From NCBI GenBank assembly GCA_026400845.1, contig JAPLOH010000327.1, positions 1 to 53,332 on the forward strand: a DNA stretch of 53,332 bases, in the 5' to 3' direction. The position numbers and the translations under genes are program-made. The stretch comes from Alphaproteobacteria bacterium (lineage in GTDB: Bacteria > Pseudomonadota > Alphaproteobacteria > Acetobacterales > Acetobacteraceae). Below, piece after piece: positions 33,336 to 43,830 of this stretch. The notes beneath the pieces were generated by a model, which had not been told where the DNA came from, searched no databases, and worked only from the letters and a program-made list of their open reading frames with translations. Each line of letters begins with the position of its first letter. Positions within the stretch are counted from its first letter, which is position 1.

Positions 33336-33682
33336 GAAGTGCGATGCGATTTGCAGCCCTGCCAATCCTGTTCGCCCTCGCGGCCTGCGCGCAGGATCCG
33401 TTCGATCGCCCGGGCACCTGGTCGGTGCCGTTGGGAACGCTGGGCGCGAACGACGCCAATCTGCGCACCATGATCGCCGACCCGCGGGACCTCACCGCTG
33501 GAACCGGGGAGGAGAATAGTGCAGGCACATCAGCGGTGATCCCGGTGCGGCGCCTGCTGACCGGCCGCCGGCCGCAACTGCCGCAGTCCGACGTGTCGTC
33601 GTTGCGTGCCGGTGGCGGTGGTGGCGGCGGCGGCGGTCCGCAACCACAGGTAGGTGGCGCCGCCGGCGCTCCGCTGGAGTAG
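33332..33682 (+). CDS. Small lipoprotein in the CpaD position of the Tad operon
   Basis: 116 aa. Lipobox signal LPILFALAACAQ, so it should be lipidated. The middle reads FDRPGTWSVPLGTLGANDANLR, and the end carries a run of about ten glycines followed by Pro/Gly-rich residues. It occupies the place of CpaD between secretin and cpaE but is much shorter and I cannot show homology to CpaD. Start ATG overlaps the cpaC stop (ATGA); another ATG lies four codons later. Likely an outer-membrane secretin accessory. Confidence 0.75.
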   Translation: MRSAMRFAALPILFALAACAQDPFDRPGTWSVPLGTLGANDANLRTMIADPRDLTAGTGEENSAGTSAVIPVRRLLTGRRPQLPQSDVSSLRAGGGGGGGGGPQPQVGGAAGAPLE

Positions 33683-33692
33683 CAGTACAATC

Positions 33693-34891
33693 ATGTCGGG
33701 CTCGGACGATATTTCGCCGCTGGGGCAGTTGGACGGTGGGCGCAAGGTTCTCGCCTTCGTGGGAGATGCCGACAGCGTCGAGGCGCTTCGGGTCGGGTTG
33801 CAGGCGCTTGGCGGCGGGATCGATCTTCGACGCGGCACGATCCGCCAGGCGATCCGCTATCTCGAGAAGGAGACACCGCCGCGTGCGATCGTGGTCGATG
33901 TATCCGATGCCGAGAACGCCCAATCGGCGCTCGACGATCTGGCGCGGGTCTGCCCGCCGGACGTGCAGGTTTTTGTGGTCGGCGACAACCACGACATCAA
34001 TTTCTACCGACTGTTGGTCGACGACGTCGGTGTCACCGAGTATCTGCCGAAGCCGCTGACCCGGGATTCCGTTCAGCGTCAGTTGCTGAACCGGCTTTCG
34101 CCCAACCAGACCGACGCCGCCTCCCCGCGTGGCGGCCAGGTGATCTCGGTTTTCGGTGCGCGCGGCGGCGTCGGCGCGACCACGATCGCCTGCGGGCTGG
34201 CGATGGAACTCTCCAATATCGCGAAGGGCCATGTGGCGTTGCTCGACCTGCATCTGCAGGGCGGCGCGATGTCGGTGATGCTGAACGGCAGCCCGGGCGG
34301 CGGATTGCGCATGGCGCTGGAGGATGCGGAGCGCGCGGACGCGTTGTTCCTCGAGCGCACCGCGATCGCCATCGGCCCGCGCCTTCAGATGATCGCCGCT
34401 GACGAGCCTTATGACGCCGAGCCGCAGGTCACCGCGGCGGGGGTATCGCGCCTGGTCTCGCTGCTGCAGCGCAAGTTCAACTACGTCATCATCGATATGC
34501 CGGTACCCTTGCCGATGGTGATGTCGCCCGCCGTCGCGCTGTCACGCCACGTGGTGATCGTGATGGGGCCGGATGTGGTGAGCCTGCGTTCCGGCAAGGC
34601 GCTGCGCAATTGGGCGACCGGATTGACCGGGACCAACCGGACGATCTCGGTGATCAATCGTGGCGACAGCAAGGGCAGCATCAACGCCCAGCTGGTGGAA
34701 AAGGCGCTCGGCGGCAAGCCGGACATCATAATTCCGAATGCCGGCCGCAAAATGATCGAGGCGGTCAACCTCGGCATCCCCGCGGTTCAGCATGTCCCGG
34801 TGCTGAAGCGCCACTTGCAGCCTTTGGTGCGTGAAGTCTCCGGCCTCGCGCCGGCGCGCGACGGCTCGTTCCTGCGCCGATTCTTCAGGGG

Positions 34892-34895
<4 letters not shown>
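33693..34895 (+). CDS. cpaE: Tad pilus localisation ATPase CpaE/TadZ
   Basis: 400 aa. An N-terminal receiver-like domain (about 17-135; VLAFVGDADSVEALRVGL, VTEYLPKPL) precedes a ParA/MinD-type ATPase domain with VFGARGGVGATTIACGLAMEL (about 153-173). The P-loop lysines expected in KGGxGKT are Arg and Ala here, as often seen in TadZ-type proteins. It probably places the pilus machine at the pole. ATG 33693 preferred to 33654, which overlaps the preceding gene. Confidence 0.92.
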
Positions 34896-36252
<1,357 letters not shown>

Positions 36253-36256
<4 letters not shown>

Positions 36257-37218
36257 AGGCCATGGATCCGATGGTCTATCCTGTGTTGTTATTGATTGTG
36301 GTTCTGATCGCCGCGGTCATCGCGGTGATTGTCGACAGCCGCAACACAAAGCTGCGCCATCGCATCGAGGCGCTGGCCGGCCCGGAGGATTCCGCGGCGG
36401 AAGAACCGTCGCTCAGCATTCGGGTGGCGCAGCAAAGCGAACTGCGGTTCCTGTCGGTGTTCGCGCGGCTGCTGCGCATCCCGCTCGATGTGCCGGGGGC
36501 ACAGAAGATTGCTCCTCATTGGGTGTTCGTCCTTGGCCTCATAGTCCTTGTGGGCGGCACCATGCTCGCGGAGCGGTATGCCGGCGTTTCGTGGGCAATG
36601 GCCGGAGTGATCGGGTTGATCGCCTCCGTTCTTGCCCAAAGAGTTGTGTTCGGCATGCAGATGTCGAGCTACCAGTCGGCGCTGCAGCAGCAGTTGCCGG
36701 ATGCGGTGGAAATGGTGGTGAGCGCGATCCGCGCGGGCTTGCCGGTCGGCGAGGCTTTTCGGGCTTTGTCCGTCGAAAGCCCCGCGCCGACGAAAGATGA
36801 ATTCGTGCGTGTGGTAAACGAGATCGCGCTCGGCGCCTCGGCAGACAAGGCGCTGTTGAACGTGTTCCACCGCACCCAGTTGACCGAGTACGCGATTTTC
36901 GCGGTCACCATCAACGTTCAATCCAAATCGGGCGGGCGCCTGGTGGAAAGTGTGCAGCGACTGGCGGAGACCATCCGGCAACGGCTCGGCATGATGACGC
37001 GGGCAAAGGCGCTTGCCGGCGAAGCGCGGGTTTCGGCGATCATTCTGGGCTCGCTCCCCTTCGTCGCCGGCGCGGCCCTGAGTGCGATCCGGCCGGGCTA
37101 TCTCGACCCGCTGTTCAATGATCCGCGTGGCACCAAGATGCTGGGGTTTGCGTCGGTGACGCTTCTCCTTGGGATCCTGTTGATGCGGCGGATGATCCGG
37201 AAGGCGACGGCAGAATGA
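36253..37218 (+). CDS. tadB: Tad inner-membrane platform protein TadB
   Basis: 321 aa. Membrane segment at the N-terminus (VYPVLLLIVVLIAAVIAVIV), two more around 90-125, then the T2SSF domain with LPDAVEMVVSAIRAGLPVGEAFRAL and the QSKSGGRLVESVQRLAETIRQR segment, and a C-terminal hairpin of two helices. GTG start gives a GTGA overlap with cpaF; ATG three codons later is possible. With TadC it forms the platform turned by CpaF. Confidence 0.93.
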
Positions 37219-38174
37219 TCGAGGAGCCCAACACCCTTCTCGCGCTGCTGGTCGCCGGCATGGTTCTGTTGCTGCTGGTCGCGGTGATGCTCCTGATGCG
37301 GGAGTTCGCGTCCGACCGGATGGAGCGGCGGGTGCTTGCCACCGTCGGGATGGAGGCGGTGGCGCGCAGCGCCGCGACGGCGCCGCTTGGCGCATTCGGG
37401 CGCGTGTTGCAGCGGCTGGGGGGCCGCATCCGCAGCAAGTCCAGCCTGTACTCCGAGGAGGACCTGCTGGCGCTCGAAACCGTGGTGGCGGCCTCCGGGC
37501 TCAATGCCAACCGCGTGCTGCCGATGGTGCTGGGCGCCAAGATGGTGTTGACGTTTCTCATTCCCGCCATCGCGGTGATCTACGGCCTTGTGGCCGGTTT
37601 GACGGGGATGCAGTTCCTGCTGCTCGTCAGCCTGACCGTGCCAATTGGTCTCCTGGGCCCCGATTGGATACTGCATTTTGTTCGCAAACCTTATGTCGCA
37701 GCGCTGCGGCGAGGCCTGCCGGATGCGCTCGATCTGCTGGTGATCTGTACCGAATCGGGCATGGGCCTCGAACTCGCGCTGGAACAGGTCGCCCGCGAGA
37801 TCGCGGTCTCGAACAAGGCGATATCGGTCGCGCTGTCAAAGCTGCTGGACGAACTGCGCGTGCTTCCCGATCGGCGCGATGCGTTCGACAATTTCGGCCG
37901 GCGTTCGGGCATCGACGGGTTCCGCCGGCTGGCGGCGATGCTGGGGCAGACGCTGCAATACGGCACGCCGGTAGCCGAAGCCTTGCGATCAGTGGCGGCC
38001 GACCTGCGGCGCGACCGGATGGTGCAGCTCGAAGCCAAGTGCACGAAACTCCCGGCCCTTCTGGTGTTGCCGCTCATCATCTTCATCATGCCGGCGCTTT
38101 TCGTGGTGCTCGCCGCGAGCCCGATCCTGAGGGTGCTCGACACGCTCCGCTTGATGGCGACCGGCCATCAATAG
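37215..38174 (+). CDS. tadC: Tad inner-membrane platform protein TadC
   Basis: 319 aa. N-terminal helix (LLALLVAGMVLLLLVAVMLL), two central helices, then the T2SSF domain with LPDALDLLVICTESGMGLELALEQVA and GQTLQYGTPVAEALRSVA, ending in a hydrophobic segment LPLIIFIMPALFVVLAASP. ATGA overlap with tadB. The partner of TadB in the pilus platform. Confidence 0.93.
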   Translation: MIEEPNTLLALLVAGMVLLLLVAVMLLMREFASDRMERRVLATVGMEAVARSAATAPLGAFGRVLQRLGGRIRSKSSLYSEEDLLALETVVAASGLNANRVLPMVLGAKMVLTFLIPAIAVIYGLVAGLTGMQFLLLVSLTVPIGLLGPDWILHFVRKPYVAALRRGLPDALDLLVICTESGMGLELALEQVAREIAVSNKAISVALSKLLDELRVLPDRRDAFDNFGRRSGIDGFRRLAAMLGQTLQYGTPVAEALRSVAADLRRDRMVQLEAKCTKLPALLVLPLIIFIMPALFVVLAASPILRVLDTLRLMATGHQ

Positions 38175-38178
38175 GGCC

Positions 38179-38937
38179 GTGCCGCGGTGGCGACGCTTCG
38201 CGGTGGCGGCGTGGCTGTGCCTTGCTTTGGCGTCGTGTGGCGCGGCGGGCGGTCCCCAGACTGAACTGAACGCGGAGTCCCGGCTGCGTGTCGGCGAGGC
38301 GGCCGAGCGCTCGGGTGACAAGGATACGGCGATTGCCATGTATTCTGCCGCCGCCGAGAGCGCTCCCGAGGATGCCTCGGTGCAGGTGCGGGTGGCCAAC
38401 GGCCTGGCCCGCAGCGGCCGGTGGAGCCAGGCACGGGATTTGTTGCAGGCCAGGCTGAAATCCCGGCCGCGGGACCCTGATTTGCTGCGCGCCCTGGCGT
38501 CGATCCATGTCATGGTCGGCCAGACACGCGTGGCTATCGCCCGGTTCGACGAGGTTCTCGCCATCCTTCCCCTCGATATCGGCGCGCTGACCGGCAAGGC
38601 CGTGGCACTGGACATCCAGTCGCGCCACGCCGAAGCGCAGGCGCTTTATCGGCGGGCGCTGGCGATCGCGCCGGACGACCCGGTTATCAGCAACAACCTG
38701 GCTTTGTCGTTGATGATGGATGGGCAGTTGAACGCGGCTCAGGTGGTTTTGGCGCCTTTTGTTGATGCGGATGACGTGCCGGAGCGGTTGAAGATCAACC
38801 TCGGTATCATCCTCGCCGCGAACGGAAATATGGAGATGGCCCGGGCGCTGCTCAACGGGCACCTAGGGGATGCCGAGCTTCTTGCATTGACCCGCGCGGC
38901 ATCGCGTCCCCGCAAAGCTCCTGCGATAGTTCCATAG
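38179..38937 (+). CDS. tadD: TPR lipoprotein TadD
   Basis: 252 aa, GTG start four bases after the tadC stop. Lipobox signal WLCLALASCGAAG, then about four TPR units (e.g. AIAMYSAAAESAPEDASVQV, AEAQALYRRALAIAPDDPVI, SNNLALSLMMDGQ). TadD is an outer-membrane lipoprotein, probably a pilotin or scaffold for the secretin. It is the last gene of the plus-strand tad unit. The TPR/SPOR lipoprotein at 25256 may be a second member of this type. Confidence 0.88.
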   Translation: MPRWRRFAVAAWLCLALASCGAAGGPQTELNAESRLRVGEAAERSGDKDTAIAMYSAAAESAPEDASVQVRVANGLARSGRWSQARDLLQARLKSRPRDPDLLRALASIHVMVGQTRVAIARFDEVLAILPLDIGALTGKAVALDIQSRHAEAQALYRRALAIAPDDPVISNNLALSLMMDGQLNAAQVVLAPFVDADDVPERLKINLGIILAANGNMEMARALLNGHLGDAELLALTRAASRPRKAPAIVP

Positions 38938-39241
38938 GTAGCGGCTGAGGATCTGCGTGCGTTTATCGAGCCGCTGGCTCACGGGTATCGTGGTCTACGG
39001 CGTTGCAACATCTGCCGGTTCGCGTATCCGTGCTGCTGTCGGGCACGATGCGCCCGCGCGCGACGCAGGCCGGGCGATGGCACGACGCCGCCAAATCGCC
39101 GGTGGCGAATGGTGCGGCATGAGCCGCGCACCCCGATCCACGGCCGACCATGTTGCCACGGCCGGCAATGCACGCCAACGTCTCTCGGTAAGACGTGACA
39201 GTGGTCGGAACGGCCCAAACAAACCGTAGGCGGAACGCATA
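38938..39241. other. 304-bp gap between the tad unit and the NHL gene
   Basis: No gene, terminator or recognisable promoter is evident. A 90-codon frame on the plus strand and a longer one on the minus strand run through it, but both have arginine- and alanine-rich composition typical of out-of-frame GC-rich DNA. Confidence 0.5.
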
Positions 39242-40195
39242 ATGGCACAAATTGACCAATTCCTCTTTGAACCGATTGAGGCATGGGAGCAGCTTCCGCG
39301 CGATGTCGTGCTTGGCGATGTCGCCGGCATCGCCATTGACTCGCAGGATCGGGTCTACCTCTTCAATCGCGGCGACCACCCGGTCGTGGTGCTGGACCAG
39401 GCCGGGACCTTCCTGACCTCCTGGGGCCAGGGGGTGTTCACGAACGCGCACGGCGCCAGCATCGGCCCGGATGACAGCCTGTATCTGACCGACAACGGCG
39501 ACCATACCGTCCGGAAATTCACCCCCGATGGCAAGCTGCTGCTGCAAATCGGCGTGCCGAACCAGCCCGCGCCGTTCATGAGCGGCGCCCCGTTCTGTCG
39601 TTGCACCCATACCGCTCTGTCCCCGACCGGCGACATCTATGTCTCGGACGGCTACTCGAACGCCTGCGTGCACAAATTCTCGCCCGACGGGAAGCTGCTC
39701 AAGACCTGGGGCAAGCCGGGCACCCGCGCCGGCGAGTTCAACCTGCCGCACAATATCTGCTGTGACGCGGCGGGGCTGGTTTATGTGGCGGACCGCGAGA
39801 ACCATCGTATCCAGGTGTTCGATGGCGAGGGCAATTACCTTCGTCAGATCAATAACCTGCATCGGCCGTGCGGGTTGGCGATCACCAAGGGCGCGTGTCC
39901 CTGCCTGCTGGTGGGTGAACTCGGGCCGTATATGGCGGTCAACCATGCCACGCCCAATCTCGGGCCGCGGCTGCTGGTACTCGACAACGAGGGCAATCTG
40001 ATCAACCGGCTGGGCCTGGAGAAGCCGGGCACCTCGCCTGGCGCTTTCGTGGCGCCGCACAGCGTGGCGCTTGATTCGCGGGGCGATCTTTATGTCGGCG
40101 AGGTGATCGCCAATGACTGGGCGGCGGTTTTCCCGGGTATTCCCCGCCCGGACAAGCTGCGCCGCATGCAGAAGTTCCGGCGCATCGCCGCCTGA
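39242..40195 (+). CDS. NHL-repeat protein, six-bladed beta-propeller
   Basis: 317 aa without a signal peptide. At least five NHL-type blades are visible: DVAGIAIDSQDRVYLFNRGDH, GPDDSLYLTDNGDHTVRKFTPDGK, SPTGDIYVSDGYSNACVHKFSPDGK, CCDAAGLVYVADRENHRIQVFD, and ALDSRGDLYVGEV. The arrangement resembles peptidylglycine alpha-hydroxyglycine lyase-like proteins, but catalytic residues cannot be confirmed. Cytoplasmic location is expected. It stands alone between the Tad locus and a short hypothetical gene. Confidence 0.85.
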   Translation: MAQIDQFLFEPIEAWEQLPRDVVLGDVAGIAIDSQDRVYLFNRGDHPVVVLDQAGTFLTSWGQGVFTNAHGASIGPDDSLYLTDNGDHTVRKFTPDGKLLLQIGVPNQPAPFMSGAPFCRCTHTALSPTGDIYVSDGYSNACVHKFSPDGKLLKTWGKPGTRAGEFNLPHNICCDAAGLVYVADRENHRIQVFDGEGNYLRQINNLHRPCGLAITKGACPCLLVGELGPYMAVNHATPNLGPRLLVLDNEGNLINRLGLEKPGTSPGAFVAPHSVALDSRGDLYVGEVIANDWAAVFPGIPRPDKLRRMQKFRRIAA

Positions 40196-40218
40196 CGCCA
40201 TACGCGGCCCGCTCTGAC

Positions 40219-40246
40219 CCGCCGGACCACTGCAGCAATCCGGCGG
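40219..40246 (+). terminator. Hairpin after the NHL gene
   Basis: CCGCCGGA (40219-40226) and TCCGGCGG (40239-40246) form an 8-bp GC-rich stem with a 12-base loop, 24 bp after the NHL stop. There is no T-run, so it is at best a weak or Rho-assisted terminator. Confidence 0.35.
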
Positions 40247-40257
40247 GGAGGGGAGCG

Positions 40258-40398
40258 ATGACCATCTACACCTGGAGCAGTGCCGGATCGGGTCAGTAGA
40301 CCGACGCCGGCAGTATCACCATCGCCGCCGGGCTGACGGTCGTGTCATCCAGGCTGCGGGAGCGGCAAATTATCCGAGGAGTTGAAAAAAATCGTTGA
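40258..40398 (+). pseudogene. Fragment of an adhesin-like gene with a nonsense codon
   Basis: An ATG with a strong GGGGAGGGGAGCG site opens the frame MTIYTWSSAGSGQ, then TAG, then TDAGSITIAAGLTVVSS and stops after 46 codons. The pattern TWSSAGSG-x-TDA with a stop where a tryptophan would be expected resembles the start of repeat-rich surface proteins or autotransporters (xWTDAG type). A TGG to TAG change plus 3-prime loss would explain it. The remaining sequence is too short to name the family. Confidence 0.45.
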
Positions 40399-40423
40399 CT
40401 TGATCTGACGATGGTCCTATAAC
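40395..40423 (+). promoter_or_regulatory. Strong sigma-70 type promoter
   Basis: TTGACT (40395-40400) and TATAAC (40418-40423) are separated by exactly 17 bases, the closest match to consensus in this window. Transcription would begin about 40430, next to the ATG at 40431, giving a leaderless or nearly leaderless mRNA. Confidence 0.75.
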
Positions 40424-40430
40424 CGGCGCC

Positions 40431-40925
40431 ATGAACACAGCGCCGCATGCCCCCGTCCCGAGCCTGCCCGAGCAGCATCCCGCGATGCTGTTGGCGGAGC
40501 TTGTCGGCTTGATTCTGGGTGCGCTTGGCCGCAGGTTGTGGCTGTGGCGGTTGTTTCCCGGCGGCGCGGCGCTTTGGGCGCAGCTGCAACAACTCGGACG
40601 CGATTTCACCGCGATCATGCAACGCGTGGCCGCCGGAGTGGAGGTTCAACCGGTCGTCGCGGGGGCATGCGTGCCGTCCACGCGGGTGGCGCGTGCGGGG
40701 CGCGCGACGCCCCGTCGCACGCTGTATCCCCTCGCCCGGCACACGCCCGCAGGTGGCGCTGCCGAACCTTCGTTGCGCCCATCCCCCGCGGTCCTGCCGT
40801 CACGCGAGCTTTTGTTTCTTGGTGGGGCGATCCGCGACGCGGGCGGCGTTTCTTGTGGTAACGTATCGAGCTGGGCGGTCTGGCTTTCGAAATCGCGTGT
40901 GGCCGCGGGGCCGATTTGCGACTAA
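40431..40925 (+). CDS. Hypothetical protein, probably leaderless
   Basis: 164 aa, no recognised domain. The first 65 residues look like real protein: one amphipathic/hydrophobic stretch (AMLLAELVGLILGALGRRLWLWRLF) and a helix LQQLGRDFTAIMQRVAAG. The rest is rich in Ala, Arg and Pro and ends near SKSRVAAGPICD; the second half may be frameshifted, since neighbouring frames are also open. The start codon sits immediately after a near-consensus promoter with no room for a Shine-Dalgarno. The repeat copy 2 begins about 50 bp downstream. Function unknown. Confidence 0.5.
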   Translation: MNTAPHAPVPSLPEQHPAMLLAELVGLILGALGRRLWLWRLFPGGAALWAQLQQLGRDFTAIMQRVAAGVEVQPVVAGACVPSTRVARAGRATPRRTLYPLARHTPAGGAAEPSLRPSPAVLPSRELLFLGGAIRDAGGVSCGNVSSWAVWLSKSRVAAGPICD

Positions 40926-40978
40926 TTTGTTGCAATTACAGAATTAAATGTATCTTGAGTGCAACTACAAGGGGAGGA

Positions 40979-41115
40979 GGGAAGGCAAGCGGTTCTTTTT
41001 TGAAAAAAAGAACCAAAAAACTTTTCGCGCTTGTATCGTGCTCGTCGGGGCCGAGTGTGAAGCAAACGGGGAAAAAGTTTTTGCTTCTTTTTTCAAAAAG
41101 AAGCGCTTTCTTCTC
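40979..41115. repeat. AT-rich nested palindromic repeat, copy 2
   Basis: Same element as copy 1 and in the same orientation. Left arm GGTTCTTTTTTGAAAAAAAG followed by AACC is a perfect 11+2+11 hairpin; right arm GCTTCTTTTTTCAAAAAGAAGC is the second. The central part is more degenerate (CAAAAAACTTTTC with GAAAAAGTTTTTG). It ends about 18 bp from the stop of the dppF-like gene at 41133. The AT-rich flank 40921-40970 carries a GTTGCA/TGCAAC inverted repeat. Confidence 0.88.
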
Positions 41116-41132
41116 CCTTTCCGCCAATGGTT

Positions 41133-42080
41133 TCAATTCACCAGGTGGCACGAGGCGATGCGTTTCTCCCCGACCGGGCGGAGCAGCGGCGGCTCGGTGT
41201 GGCACCTGGCGACGGCCAGCGGGCAGCGCGGGGCGAAGGCGCAGCCGGGCGGGGTGCCGAGCGGGCTGGGCGGATCGCCTTCGAGGATGGGGCGCTTGAG
41301 GCGTGCGATCGCCGGGTCCGGCACCGGGACAGCGTCGATCAGCGCGCGGGTGAAGGGATGGTGCGGTTGCCGCCAGACCTCGGCGGCGGGGCCGATCTCG
41401 ACGATGCGGCCGAGATACATCACCGCGATGCGATGGGCGAAGGTCTCGACCAAAGCGAGATCGTGGGAAATCACCAGATAGGCAATCCCGAGCTCGCGCT
41501 GGAGATCGGCGAGCAGGTTGATCACCTGGGCCTGGATCGAGACGTCGAGTGCGGAGACCGGTTCGTCGCAGACGATGAGGCGGGGGGTGAGGGACAGCGC
41601 GCGGGCGATGCCGATGCGCTGGCGCTGGCCGCCGGAGAATTCGTGCGGCAGGCGATGCCCCCATTCCGGCCGCAGCCCGACGCGGGCCATCAGCCAGGCG
41701 ACCCGGGCGTCGCGCTCGGCGGCAGTGCCGATGCGATGCACGTCGAGCGGTTCGCGGATGAGCTGGGCCACGCGGCGACGCGGGTTGAGGGAGGCGAAAG
41801 GGTCCTGGAAGACGAATTGCACGGCGCGTCGTGCGGCGAAGCGGGCGGTTCGGTCGGCTGTGGCAAGGTCCTGCCCTTCGAGCAGGATGCGTCCGGCTGT
41901 GGGGCGGACGAGGCCGACGATGGATTTGGCCAGCGTGGTTTTGCCGGAACCGGATTCGCCGACCAGGCCCAGGGTTTCACCGGCGGCGACTTCGAGCGAG
42001 ACACCGCGCACGGCGTGCAGCGGTCCCCCCGGGGTATCGAAGCGGCAATGCAGGTCCTCGATGGCGAGCAGCGGTATCAT
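41133..42080 (-). CDS. Peptide-type ABC transporter ATP-binding protein, DppF-like (second importer)
   Basis: 315 aa. Walker A GESGSGKTT, Q-loop VFQDPFASLNPRRRV, signature FSGGQRQR, Walker B LIVCDEP, switch ISHDL and the oligopeptide C-terminal GCAFAPRCP. ATG at 42080 overlaps the dppD stop (ATGA); the ORF-track frame starting at 42893 runs through dppD out of frame. It is the last gene of the second importer operon and is followed at once by repeat copy 2. Confidence 0.92.
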   Translation of the reverse strand: MIPLLAIEDLHCRFDTPGGPLHAVRGVSLEVAAGETLGLVGESGSGKTTLAKSIVGLVRPTAGRILLEGQDLATADRTARFAARRAVQFVFQDPFASLNPRRRVAQLIREPLDVHRIGTAAERDARVAWLMARVGLRPEWGHRLPHEFSGGQRQRIGIARALSLTPRLIVCDEPVSALDVSIQAQVINLLADLQRELGIAYLVISHDLALVETFAHRIAVMYLGRIVEIGPAAEVWRQPHHPFTRALIDAVPVPDPAIARLKRPILEGDPPSPLGTPPGCAFAPRCPLAVARCHTEPPLLRPVGEKRIASCHLVN

Positions 42081-43024
42081 GGCGCGACAAAGTGGCAGGC
42101 GGCGAAATGGCCGGCGTAGACGCTGGCCAAGGCCGGCTCGCTGCCATGGCAGCGAGCTTCGGCAACGTCGCAGCGCGGCGCGAAGGGGCAGCCGGGCGGC
42201 AGGTCGAACACCGAGGGGACGAGGCCGGGGATTTCCGCCAGCCGCGATTGCGCGTGCCCGGGATGCGGGGTGGCGGCGAGCAGGCGGCGCGTATAGGGGT
42301 GCAGCGGCCGGGCGAAGAGGGGCTCGACCGGCGCCTCTTCCACCTTGCGCCCGGCATACATCACCATCACCCGGTCGGCGGCTTGCGCGACCAGGCCGAG
42401 GTTGTGGGTGATCAGCATGATGGCGATGCCGAGCGTCTCGCGCAGCCCGGCCAGCAGGGCCATGATCTGCGCCTGGATGGTGGGGTCGAGCGCCGTGGTC
42501 GGCTCGTCGGCGATCACCAGGTCCGGGTTGCAGGCGATGGCGATGGCGATCACCACCCGCTGGCGCTGGCCGCCGGAAAGGCGGGTGGGGTAGGTGTCGA
42601 TGATGCGGGCGGGGTCGGGCAGGCGCACGAGGGCCAGGAGTTCGAGAGCGCGGGCGCGGGCGGCGGCCCTGCGCAAGCCGAGATGGGCGCGCAGCACCTC
42701 GGTGATCTGGTCGCCGATGGTGAACATCGGGTTGAGCGCGCTCATCGGGTCCTGAAAGATCATCCCGATGCGCCTGCCCCGGAGTTCCGCCGGGCGCAGG
42801 GGCGCGCCATCGAAAGCGAGCGTGCCGGCGGCGATGGCGAGGCCGTCCGGCAGCAGACCGGTGAGTGCCAGCGAGGTGACCGTTTTGCCGCAACCGGATT
42901 CACCGACCACGGCGAGGATTTCGCCGCGCGCGATATCGAACGAGAGATTGCGCACCACGCGTCGGGTGGGGTCATCGGAGCGGGCGATATCGAGGCCGGC
43001 GACGCTCAGCAGGGGCTGGTTCAT
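42077..43024 (-). CDS. Peptide-type ABC transporter ATP-binding protein, DppD-like (second importer)
   Basis: 315 aa. Walker [11 protein letters not shown]-loop [19 protein letters not shown], signature LSGGQRQR, Walker B LVIADEP, then GCPFAPRCD at the C-terminus. ATGA overlaps on both sides (with dppC upstream and dppF downstream). It forms the ATPase pair with the DppF-like protein. Confidence 0.92.
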   Translation of the reverse strand: MNQPLLSVAGLDIARSDDPTRRVVRNLSFDIARGEILAVVGESGCGKTVTSLALTGLLPDGLAIAAGTLAFDGAPLRPAELRGRRIGMIFQDPMSALNPMFTIGDQITEVLRAHLGLRRAAARARALELLALVRLPDPARIIDTYPTRLSGGQRQRVVIAIAIACNPDLVIADEPTTALDPTIQAQIMALLAGLRETLGIAIMLITHNLGLVAQAADRVMVMYAGRKVEEAPVEPLFARPLHPYTRRLLAATPHPGHAQSRLAEIPGLVPSVFDLPPGCPFAPRCDVAEARCHGSEPALASVYAGHFAACHFVAP

Positions 43025-43830
43025 TGCCGGCGTAGCCTTGGGTTGAGGGCATCGTTCAGGCCCTCGCCGAACAGGTTGAGGCCGAGCGCGGTGACCAGCA
43101 GGGCGCAGCCGGGGATCACCACGATGTACCAGGCCTGGCGCATCTGGTCCTTGCCCATGTTGATCATGTGCCCCCAGGTCATCACGTTGGGGTCGGACAG
43201 GCCGAGGAAGGACAGCCCGGCCTCCATCAGGATGGCGGTGGCGACCAGCACGGTGGCGGTGACGATCACCGGGGCCAGCGCGTTGGGCAGGATCTGCTGG
43301 AGGATGATGCGGGCGTCCGACATGCCGATCACCCGGCAGGACTGCACGAATTCGCGCTCGCGGAGGGAGAGGAATTCGCTCCGTACCAGGCGGGCGACGG
43401 CGGGCCAGGAAACCAGCGCGATGGCGGTGACGATGGTGGCGAGCGTTGTGCCGAGCACCACCAGCAGCACGATCGCCAGCATGAAGGGGGGGATGGTCTG
43501 GAACAGCTCGGTGAGCCGCATCAGCGCGTCATCGACGAGCCCGCGATAATAGCCGGCGAGCGCGCCGACCACGATGCCGATGCCGACCGCGGCGGCGGTG
43601 GAGGCGAGCCCGATCAGCAGCGAAGCCCGCGCGCCGTGGAACAGGTCGGCCATGATATCGCGCCCCAGGCTGTCGGTGCCGAGCGGCAGGCCAGGGGTGC
43701 CCGGCCACAGCAGCGGCTGGTCGATCATCGCGAAGGGGTCTTCGGGGAAGATCACCCCGGCCAGCCCTGCCATTGCGACCACCGCGAGCAGGATCGCGCC
43801 ACCCACCCACAAGGCGCCGTGGCGGGTCAT
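43021..43830 (-). CDS. Peptide-type ABC transporter permease, DppC-like (second importer)
   Basis: 269 aa. Contains PLGTDSLGRDIMADLFHGAR, the helical core, the EAA loop and the conserved LMEAGLSFLGLSDPNVMTWG tail. ATG at 43830 overlaps the dppB stop (ATGA); the track ORF beginning at 44595 is a shadow of dppB. It pairs with the following DppB-like permease. Confidence 0.92.
   Translation of the reverse strand: MTRHGALWVGGAILLAVVAMAGLAGVIFPEDPFAMIDQPLLWPGTPGLPLGTDSLGRDIMADLFHGARASLLIGLASTAAAVGIGIVVGALAGYYRGLVDDALMRLTELFQTIPPFMLAIVLLVVLGTTLATIVTAIALVSWPAVARLVRSEFLSLREREFVQSCRVIGMSDARIILQQILPNALAPVIVTATVLVATAILMEAGLSFLGLSDPNVMTWGHMINMGKDQMRQAWYIVVIPGCALLVTALGLNLFGEGLNDALNPRLRRQ

Noticed and set aside
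38957-39229. 90-aa plus-strand ORF between tadD and the NHL gene
   Set aside because: No ribosome site, Arg/Ala-rich composition typical of chance frames in GC-rich DNA.
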